Of a stretch of 64,000 nucleotides of DNA, positions 29,613 through 37,008 are shown in pieces. This stretch comes from Deltaproteobacteria bacterium (GTDB lineage Bacteria > Desulfobacterota > SM23-61): positions 1 to 64,000 of the forward strand of contig VGSF01000010.1 of NCBI GenBank assembly GCA_016875165.1, written 5' to 3'. Below the pieces are notes generated by a model. The model searched no databases, was not told where the DNA came from, and saw only the letters and a program-made list of their open reading frames with translations. The number at the start of each line of letters is the position of its first letter. Position 1 is the stretch's first letter. A program made the translations under genes and the position numbers.

Positions 29613-30341
29613 ATGAAAGGTATTATCCTGGCGGGAGGGCTGGGAACAAGGCTTTACCCGCTGACCAAGATCACCAACAAGCATCTCCTTCCCGTTCACG
29701 ACAAACCCATGATTTATTACCCGCTGCAGACGCTGGTCAACGCGGGAATCCGGGATATCTTGATTGTGACCGGCGGAAACAATGCCGGGGACTTTCTCCG
29801 GCTTTTGGGGAACGGAAAAGAATTCGGCCTGCAACATATCAACTACACCTACCAGGAAGGGGAAGGTGGAATTGCGGCGGCTTTGTCCCTGGCGGAATAT
29901 TTTTCGGACCGGGAAAAAATCTGTGTTGTCCTGGGTGATAATATTATCGAGAATAATATTAGCAAAGCCGTGAATGATTTTGAAAAGCAGGAGAGCGGGG
30001 CCAAGATTTTGCTAAAGGAAGTTCCCGATCCCCAGCGCTTTGGAGTGGCGGAAATTAGGGGGGATAAAATCACCGGCATAGAAGAGAAGCCAACAATTCC
30101 CCGTTCGAAATTTGCGGTGATTGGCATTTATATGTATGACTCCGCAGTTTTCAACATAACAAAGACCCTGAAGCCATCAGCCCGCGGTGAATTGGAGATT
30201 ACGGATGTAAATAACGAATACATCCGCCGGGGCAATTTAACCTATGAAGTATTGGAAGGTTGGTGGACGGACGCCGGAACGTTTGATTCCCTCCTGCGGG
30301 CCAGCAATTTGGTAGCCCAGACCGGCGCCAATAAAATATAA
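29613..30341 (+). CDS. rfbA: glucose-1-phosphate thymidylyltransferase-like nucleotidyltransferase
   Basis: MKGIILAGGLGTRLYPLTKITNKHLLPVHDKPMIYYPL; ATG at 29613. Confidence 0.88.
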   Translation: MKGIILAGGLGTRLYPLTKITNKHLLPVHDKPMIYYPLQTLVNAGIRDILIVTGGNNAGDFLRLLGNGKEFGLQHINYTYQEGEGGIAAALSLAEYFSDREKICVVLGDNIIENNISKAVNDFEKQESGAKILLKEVPDPQRFGVAEIRGDKITGIEEKPTIPRSKFAVIGIYMYDSAVFNITKTLKPSARGELEITDVNNEYIRRGNLTYEVLEGWWTDAGTFDSLLRASNLVAQTGANKI

Positions 30342-30688
30342 TTAATAATTTTTTGCCACAGAGAACACAGGGCGGCAAAGCCGCAACTAAAAAACTTTAG
30401 CCACAGAGGGCCCAAAGATCACAGAGATATTGAAAAAGACAGTTTAGGACACAGATAAACATAGAAATTAAAAAATTCTTAATAAAATTTTCAGAAATTG
30501 AACGTTAGTAGTACAGAGGTCACCGAGAGCAATAAATCATTGTAATAATTAAATTGTATAGGAATTTCCTTTTTGGCCCCTTTTAGCATCTTCATTAATT
30601 TTGGGCGCTTAACGCGTATTCTTTATTTATCCTTAATCAGCGGTTTAAACTCTGTGATCTCTGTGCCCTCTGTGGCTAAGGGGATTCT

Positions 30689-31144
30689 ATGATTTCCGAT
30701 GTGAAAATCAAAAAACTCAAAGTGATTCCCGACGAGCGCGGGCGATTGATGGAGATGCTCCGGGCCGATGATGAAGTCTTCAAACAGTTCGGTCAGGTTT
30801 ATATGACCACCGCTTACCCCGGAGTAGTGAAGGCCTGGCATTACCACAAGAAGCAGACGGATAATTTTGTCGTCGTCAGGGGGATGATGAAAGTCGTCTT
30901 ATATGACAGCCGGGAAGGTTCTCCCACCTACAAGGAAATCAACGAATTTTTCATGGGTGAACACAATCCCATTCTTTTACAGATACCGCCGCTTGTCTTC
31001 CATGGTTTTAAATGCATTAGCGAGAACGAAGCTATCGTGATCAATTGCCCCACGGAGGTGTACAATTATCAGGACCCCGATGAATACCGGGTCCTGCCCA
31101 ATGGAGGGGAGATTCCTTACGACTGGTCCCGCAAAGATGGGTGA
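30689..31144 (+). CDS. dTDP-4-dehydrorhamnose 3,5-epimerase family protein
   Basis: DERGRLMEMLR, AYPGVVKAWHYHKKQTDNFVVVRG, IPPLVFHGFKCIS. Confidence 0.85.
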   Translation: MISDVKIKKLKVIPDERGRLMEMLRADDEVFKQFGQVYMTTAYPGVVKAWHYHKKQTDNFVVVRGMMKVVLYDSREGSPTYKEINEFFMGEHNPILLQIPPLVFHGFKCISENEAIVINCPTEVYNYQDPDEYRVLPNGGEIPYDWSRKDG

Positions 31145-31183
31145 GGGATATTCCGAAATAAAAGAAAAATTCTGATATTTTAC

Positions 31184-31553
31184 GTCATTGCGAGGAGGCC
31201 AAAGGCCGACGAAGCAATCTCAAAAGGCCAAAAGTGAATAAAAAGTACTATGTCTATATCATGACCAACAAGCGAAATACAGTCATCTATACGGGTGTAA
31301 CCAATAATCTGAAAAATAGAGTCTATGAGCACAAAGAAGAACTTGTTGATGGATTTACAAAAAAATACAACATTACCAAATTGGTTTACTATGAGGTCTT
31401 TGAATATCCTGAAAATGCTATCTTGCGAGAGAAACAAATAAAGGCTGGATCGCGACAAAAGAAAATTGAGTTAGTCAATAAAAACAATAGCGCATGGTAA
31501 GATTTATGTAAGGCAATATGAGATTGCCGCGTCGCTTCGCTCCTCGCAATGAC
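31184..31553 (+). mobile_element. candidate GIY-YIG nuclease-containing inverted-repeat element
   Basis: Left arm GTCATTGCGAGGAGGCCAAAGGCCGACGAAGCAATCTC (31184-31221); right arm GAGATTGCCGCGTCGCTTCGCTCCTCGCAATGAC (31520-31553); nuclease ORF between. Confidence 0.6.
31234..31500 (+). CDS. GIY-YIG nuclease family protein
   Basis: KKYYVYIMTNKRNTVIYTGVTNNLKNRVYEHKEELVDGFTKKYNITKLVYYEVFEYPENAILREKQIKAGSRQKKIELVNKNN; GTG start. Confidence 0.87.
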   Translation: MNKKYYVYIMTNKRNTVIYTGVTNNLKNRVYEHKEELVDGFTKKYNITKLVYYEVFEYPENAILREKQIKAGSRQKKIELVNKNNSAW

Positions 31554-31600
31554 TAATTCATTTTCTTCCGTATTCCAGCCAGTTTAGGGAAGATCGTTCA

Positions 31601-32629
31601 ATGAAAATATTAGTTACAGGCGGGGCCGGGTTCATCGGCTCCAACTTTATTCATTTCTTAATCGGCCCAGATAATACTTTCCAGGGGGATTTTGAGATTC
31701 TCAATCTGGATAAATTGACCTACGCGGGGAATCTGGAGAATCTGGCAGATCTTTCCCAAAGTAAAAATTACCATTTTGTCAAAGGAGATATATGTGACGG
31801 GAAGCTGGTGGAAAGCCTTCTGCAAAGCGGAGTAGATGCCATCATTAACTTTGCCGCCGAATCCCACGTTGACCGAAGTTTGTATGAACCGGATCTCTTC
31901 ATTCAGACGAATGTAGTGGGGGTGCAGGTTCTTCTCCAGGCTGCTTTGCGGCATAGAATCAAAAAATTTATCCAGATCTCCACAGACGAAGTCTATGGAT
32001 CGCTCCCGCCTGATGCCCCCGGATTCCGGGAAGATACCCAGCTTTCCCCCAACAGTCCCTACTCGGCCAGCAAAGCCGCAGCCGATCTCCTGGTGCGATC
32101 ATATTTCAAGACCTATGGGTTCCCGGCCATCATCACCCGCTGCTCCAATAATTATGGGCCTTTCCAATTCCCTGAAAAACTGATCCCCCTTTTTATCACC
32201 AACGCCCTTGAGGATAAGCCCTTACCCGTCTATGGGGATGGATTGAATGTCCGGGATTGGATTCACGTGGAAGATCACTGCCGGGCTATTTTAGCGGTCC
32301 TGGAAAAGGGGAAAGAAGGGGAGATCTATAACATAGGGGGAGATGGGGAAAGGACCAACCTGGAGATTACCGAGACCATCCTCGATGTTTTAGGAAAACC
32401 GAAATCCCTTATGCGTTATGTAACCGACCGCCCGGGGCACGACCGCCGGTATGCCGTGGATTTTTCAAAGATTCAAAGGGAGCTGGGGTGGTCGCCGGCT
32501 TACCCCCTAAAAGAAGGCCTTGCCCAAACAGTTCAGTGGTACCTCAGGCATGATGAATGGTGGCGGAGAATTAAGAGCGGAGCCTACCGGGATTTTTACC
32601 AGAAACATTACCAGGAACGATTGCCATGA
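31601..32629 (+). CDS. rfbB: dTDP-glucose 4,6-dehydratase
   Basis: MKILVTGGAGFIGSNFIH, STDEVYGSL, YSASKAAADLLVRSY, RCSNNYGPFQFPEKLIPLF. Confidence 0.95.
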   Translation: MKILVTGGAGFIGSNFIHFLIGPDNTFQGDFEILNLDKLTYAGNLENLADLSQSKNYHFVKGDICDGKLVESLLQSGVDAIINFAAESHVDRSLYEPDLFIQTNVVGVQVLLQAALRHRIKKFIQISTDEVYGSLPPDAPGFREDTQLSPNSPYSASKAAADLLVRSYFKTYGFPAIITRCSNNYGPFQFPEKLIPLFITNALEDKPLPVYGDGLNVRDWIHVEDHCRAILAVLEKGKEGEIYNIGGDGERTNLEITETILDVLGKPKSLMRYVTDRPGHDRRYAVDFSKIQRELGWSPAYPLKEGLAQTVQWYLRHDEWWRRIKSGAYRDFYQKHYQERLP

Positions 32630-33483
32630 AGGTTCTGGTACTCGGAGGCCGGGGGATGCTGGGAAAAGACCTCGTTCCCTTCCTCTCCGCGAAACACCAG
32701 GTCTTTGTCCGGGACATAGACGATTTTAACATTACCGATTTAGAGCGGGTACAAAATGAAATCGAAACGCTTAGCCCGCAAGTTGTAATCAATGCCGCGG
32801 CATACACCGATGTTGACGGATGCGAATCAAATCCGGGGATGGCCTTTTCCGTTAATGCTGAGGGCGCAAGAAACGTAGCCTTAGGGTGTGCGGCCAATAA
32901 GGCCAGGATGATTCATCTAAGCACTGATTATGTCTTCGATGGATCTTCTTTATCCCCCTATAGAGAAGAAGACCCTCCAAATCCTTTGAATGTTTACGGG
33001 CTTTCTAAACTTCAGGGAGAGCATTACATCCAGAAAATTATACAAAACCATTTGATCATTCGCACGCAATGGCTTTTCGGGAGGCACGGGAAAAACTTTG
33101 TCGATACCATTCTCAAGCTGGCAGAGCGCCAGGAAGAAATCCGGATCGTGAATGATCAGAAAGGATCTCCAACCTTTACTATAGACCTGAGCTGGGCCAT
33201 CGGCGGATTATTGGAAAAAGAAGCCACGGGGATTCTCCATGTAACCAATGCCGGGGCCTGCACCTGGTATGAGTTCGCCCGGCAGATTCTACAGGAGAGA
33301 AACCCCGCGAAACGGAAAGTTCAGCTCACTCCCATTTCCTCGACGGAGCTTTCCCGGCCGGCCAAACGTCCGGCGAATTCCGTGTTAGACTGCCATCGTT
33401 TCGAAAATCTCATGGGCCAGAAGATGAGGCCCTGGAAAGAATCTTTGAAAGAATACCTCGCCGGCAAAGAGGATGGAAAATAA
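32626..33483 (+). CDS. rfbD: dTDP-4-dehydrorhamnose reductase
   Basis: LVLGGRGMLGKDL, VINAAAYTDVDGCE, STDYVFDG, NVYGLSKLQGE. Confidence 0.95.
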   Translation: MKVLVLGGRGMLGKDLVPFLSAKHQVFVRDIDDFNITDLERVQNEIETLSPQVVINAAAYTDVDGCESNPGMAFSVNAEGARNVALGCAANKARMIHLSTDYVFDGSSLSPYREEDPPNPLNVYGLSKLQGEHYIQKIIQNHLIIRTQWLFGRHGKNFVDTILKLAERQEEIRIVNDQKGSPTFTIDLSWAIGGLLEKEATGILHVTNAGACTWYEFARQILQERNPAKRKVQLTPISSTELSRPAKRPANSVLDCHRFENLMGQKMRPWKESLKEYLAGKEDGK

Positions 33484-34000
33484 TCCTGCATCCTGGTATT
33501 GCCTTTATACCCGAAGCCGCCACGAAGAGGTCGTTTACCGGCGGTTAGAGGAAAAACGCATTCATACCTTCCTTCCCCTTATCGAAGTCTGGAGCAAGCG
33601 AAAAGACCGTCGGCAGAAAATAAAAAAATCTCTTTTCCCCGGTTATCTTTTTGTGTACGAAAACCTGAATTCCTGGCGGCGGCTGGAAATCTTAAAGACC
33701 CCGGGCGTGGTGAAAATATTAGGAAATCAAACCGGTCCTGTACCCATCCCTGGAATTCAGATCGAATCCATCAAACGAACCCTGGACAGCCGGATGTCCG
33801 TATGGCCATTCCCATATTTAAAAGAAGGGCAGCTTGTTCGCGTTGTAGAAGGCCCGCTAAAATACAGTGAGGGTTTTCTTTTAAAAATTAAGGAAGGGAA
33901 AGAAAGGCTGATTATCTCCCTGGACCTTCTGAAAAGATCGGTTGCAGTGGAAATCGAAGGTGCCAGCGTAGAGCCTTGTTCGTTGATAAAAACCTTGTAA
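33473..34000 (+). CDS. NusG-paralog transcription antiterminator, UpxY/RfaH-like
   Basis: WYCLYTRSRHEEVVYRRLEEKRIHTFLPLIEVWSKRKDR, LFPGYLFVY, PGVVKILG. Confidence 0.87.
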   Translation: MENNPASWYCLYTRSRHEEVVYRRLEEKRIHTFLPLIEVWSKRKDRRQKIKKSLFPGYLFVYENLNSWRRLEILKTPGVVKILGNQTGPVPIPGIQIESIKRTLDSRMSVWPFPYLKEGQLVRVVEGPLKYSEGFLLKIKEGKERLIISLDLLKRSVAVEIEGASVEPCSLIKTL

Positions 34001-34091
34001 AATTCGAAATTTAGTGATAAATATTAAGCCCATATTAATGAAAAGCTCAATGGAGCAGCAGCAATGAAAGTAACTTTCAAGAGACAAATAG

Positions 34092-34345
34092 GATGAAATC
34101 GTAAAAAATCGTCATTCCCGTTAAAACGGGAATCCAGAGAAATCTAACCACCTGAAAATACTGGATTCCTGCTTGCGCAGGAATGAAGGTTGATGATATC
34201 ATAAAAAGGTAAAATTGGGATGGCAAAGTAAAAAGCTCCATATGCAAGGCGCGCAAAACCTGAGGAATGAGGCGTACTTACAAGGTACGCCGCAACGACG
34301 AAGGTGAAGCGCAACGCCGCAGATGGACTTTTTACGAAGCCAAAA
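34092..34345 (+). repeat. Family B repeats B8 (truncated) and B9 (34191-34345)
   Basis: GATGAAATCGTAAAAAATC + type-1 core; then TGATGATATCATAAAAAGG...GACTTTTTACGAAGCCAAAA; B9 flanks AGGT/AGGT. Confidence 0.8.
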
Positions 34346-34398
34346 AGGTTGGAAAGTTGAATAGAGATTCTCATAAATCCACTTTCCCGGGTGGTCAA

Positions 34399-34551
34399 AT
34401 GGAAAAGGAAACAGGATATATTGCCTTTTTAAAAAAACGGGAAGCGCAGAAATTAATCCTGCGGGAGGCAGTCTGGAAGGAAGCCCAGAGACTTTCGACT
34501 CTCCTGAAGGATAAGGGCTTGTTACGTTTCCTGGCCTTTGGAGCCGCCTGA
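34399..34551 (+). pseudogene. possible N-terminal remnant of a MNT-type nucleotidyltransferase
   Basis: ILREAVWKEAQRLSTLLKDKGLLRFLAFGAA then stop. Confidence 0.4.
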
Positions 34552-34643
34552 AATGGCTTTACCTGGGGATAAACCAAGGAAATCCCTTGCGCCCAAAACA
34601 ATTGCCATTTTGTAGTTGCCCTGGATGAAGAGGTTATTCCCAG

Positions 34644-35087
34644 ATGATCAGAGAAAAAAGACTCCCGCCTAATATATTAGAGAAAATTCCAGGCATGGTC
34701 GAGGCGCTGCAGGCCTGTGAAGATGTCGTAGCCTTATTTTTTTTCGGAGGCCTGTCCCGGGGGGAATTAAAGCCCTTGAGCGATCTGGATTTTGCTCTTC
34801 TCCTCAAGGCCAATGGGGATCGGGGAAAAATGTTTGATCGTCACCTGGAACTTGTGGGGATCATCGCCAAAGAATTGGGTACAGATGAATTTGATTTGAT
34901 AATTCTTAATACGGCGCCGCTTCGTTTTGCGCACCAGATTTTGCGGAATGGGAAAATAATATTCGTCAAGGACCCTCAGCAATTGGGAGACTTCCAGGAA
35001 TACGTGGTAAAAAAATATTTAGACTTCCTCTATTACCGCCGGGAGTTCGATAGGGCTTTCTTAAGAGGTCTCGGTCTCCATGGATGA
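34644..35087 (+). CDS. MNT-type nucleotidyltransferase (MntA-like antitoxin)
   Basis: VVALFFFGGLSRGELKPLSDLDFALLL; paired with HepT-like ORF. Confidence 0.82.
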   Translation: MIREKRLPPNILEKIPGMVEALQACEDVVALFFFGGLSRGELKPLSDLDFALLLKANGDRGKMFDRHLELVGIIAKELGTDEFDLIILNTAPLRFAHQILRNGKIIFVKDPQQLGDFQEYVVKKYLDFLYYRREFDRAFLRGLGLHG

Positions 35088-35400
35088 AAGAATAGGGGAG
35101 CACCTAAAAATTTTGAACCAATATCTTTTATACTTACGGACACTGACCGAAGCTGATCAGAACACCTTTTGCAATGATTTTAGAATCCGGGGCAGCGCGG
35201 AAAGATATTTGCAACTCGCTATTGAGTCCTGCATCAATGTGAGCAACAGAATTCTTTCCATAATTGTCCTTAAACAAGTGGACTGGGATATTGAAAGGGA
35301 TATATGCGAAATATGTTTTTATTTGGGTTTAAAATACGATGTCGTGATTTCCCCAAATTCCCTCCCCCTGGATGGGGGAGGGTTGGGGTGGGGGTGTTAA
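35080..35400 (+). pseudogene. HepT-like HEPN toxin, apparently C-terminally degraded
   Basis: FRIRGSAERYLQLAIESCINVSNRIL matches HepT N-terminus; expected C-terminal RNxxxH motif not found. Confidence 0.62.
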
Positions 35401-35416
35401 TAACTGGAAAATTATC

Positions 35417-36187
35417 ATGATGAAACCCAAGGCTCAACATTACATTGACCTTATAATTGTATTAACCCAGAAGGAATTGAAAGTTAAGTATAAGAGTAGT
35501 TTCCTTGGTTATCTATGGTCAATCGGTCATCCTTTAGCCTTTGCCCTTGTATTTTGGGTGGCCTTCAAGGTCGTGATGCGAATTGAAGTTGAGAATTATG
35601 CTTTATTTCTTATTGCCGGGCTATTCCCCTGGCAATGGTTTAGCAATTCAATAAATGCCTCTCCCACGATATTTCTCGGAAATGCCTCCATAATAAAAAA
35701 AGTAAATTTCCCAAGAAATTTGATGCCATTTACCCAGGTTTTTCAAGATATGATACATTTTGTTTTAGCCACCCCTGTGATTGTTCTTTTTCTGTTCATT
35801 TATCATAAATCTCCATCGCTTTCCTGGTTGTATGGTATTCCTGTTTTATTAATCATTCAATTCCTGATGACCTATGGCATCTCCCTCATTGTTTCGTCAA
35901 CAAACCTTTTCTTTCGAGACCTGGAAAGACTGACAATTATATTCACAACACTTCTTTTCTATTTTACTCCAGTTATTTATCCTGAAACAATGATACCAGA
36001 AAAATATAAACAATTCATAAACCTAAATCCGCTATCTCCTTTAATGGTAAATTGGCGGAATTTGTTTTTGAGCGGGACATTGGAGTTATCCTATCTTACC
36101 ATCAGCCTCGGATATGCCCTCCTTTCATTTGCCATAGGTTATTTGGTATATCGAAAACTCTCCTGGAAGTTTGCGGAAGTTTTATGA
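35417..36187 (+). CDS. ABC-2 type polysaccharide export permease (Wzm-like)
   Basis: LTQKELKVKYKSSFLGYLWSIGHPLAFALVFWVAFKVVMR, LFPWQWFSNSI. Confidence 0.9.
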   Translation: MMKPKAQHYIDLIIVLTQKELKVKYKSSFLGYLWSIGHPLAFALVFWVAFKVVMRIEVENYALFLIAGLFPWQWFSNSINASPTIFLGNASIIKKVNFPRNLMPFTQVFQDMIHFVLATPVIVLFLFIYHKSPSLSWLYGIPVLLIIQFLMTYGISLIVSSTNLFFRDLERLTIIFTTLLFYFTPVIYPETMIPEKYKQFINLNPLSPLMVNWRNLFLSGTLELSYLTISLGYALLSFAIGYLVYRKLSWKFAEVL

Positions 36188-36921
36188 GAGAACCAATAAT
36201 CATCTTCGATAACGTTAGCAAAAGTTTTCCTCTGTATCATCCTATCACCGGAGGATATAAAAACTTCCTCTTTCATCTTCCGAAATGGATAAAATCTTTA
36301 AGAGATTCAAGGTTTGAAGCTTTGCGCGATATATCTTTCGAAGTTTATAACGGGGAAACCTTTGGCATCATAGGTAGAAATGGTGTAGGCAAGAGCACCA
36401 CATTGGGGCTTATAGCCGCCGTATTAAAACCTACTAAAGGTAGGATAATTGTAAAAGGAAGAATTTCTCCACTTCTTGAGCTGGGCGCAGGATTTCATCC
36501 AGAACTCACAGGTAGGGAAAACATTATGCTTAACGGTGTCCTCATGGGTCTTTTGAGAGCGGAAATATCAAGAAAAATTGATGAAATTATAGAGTTCTCA
36601 GAATTAGACAACTTTATAGATCAACCAATTAGGGTATACTCAAGCGGCATGCTGGCACGGCTTGGTTTTTCTGTTGTAGCGCATCTTGCCCCCGAGATTT
36701 TATTGATAGATGAGGTGTTGGCAGTAGGAGATATCCAGTTTCAAAAAAAGTGCATTGATAGAATGGTGGATTTTAAAAAAAAAGGCGTAACAATGGTCTT
36801 TGTATCACACTCGATGAGGGATGTGGAAAAGATATGCGATAGGGTCATGTGGATTGATGACCATACCGTGAAGAAGATCGGGGATGCCCAGGAAATCATA
36901 GACAATTATTCCGAAGCCTGA
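36184..36921 (+). CDS. polysaccharide ABC transporter ATP-binding protein (Wzt-like)
   Basis: FGIIGRNGVGKSTTLGLIAAVLKPTKG, YSSGMLARLGFSV, ILLIDEVLAVGD; 4-bp overlap with permease. Confidence 0.93.
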   Translation: MREPIIIFDNVSKSFPLYHPITGGYKNFLFHLPKWIKSLRDSRFEALRDISFEVYNGETFGIIGRNGVGKSTTLGLIAAVLKPTKGRIIVKGRISPLLELGAGFHPELTGRENIMLNGVLMGLLRAEISRKIDEIIEFSELDNFIDQPIRVYSSGMLARLGFSVVAHLAPEILLIDEVLAVGDIQFQKKCIDRMVDFKKKGVTMVFVSHSMRDVEKICDRVMWIDDHTVKKIGDAQEIIDNYSEA

Positions 36922-37008
36922 GAAAGGAACTTATAACGAGGCCATTAAAAGGGTTAATCATTCGGCAACAGCGGCAGCATCAGCTCTTGAGGGATAAGGC
37001 TCAGGAAA

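Noticed and set aside
34080-34370. Claim that B8 plus B9 form one composite flanked by AATAG
   Set aside because: AATAG occurs on both sides, but B8 lacks a recognisable right end, so the match may be coincidental.
34144-34398. Shared ORF FVKSPSAALR...SGFARLAYGAFYFAIPIL at 34144 and 52487
   Set aside because: Lies entirely in the type-3 repeat core of B9 and B11; a repeat artefact rather than a gene.
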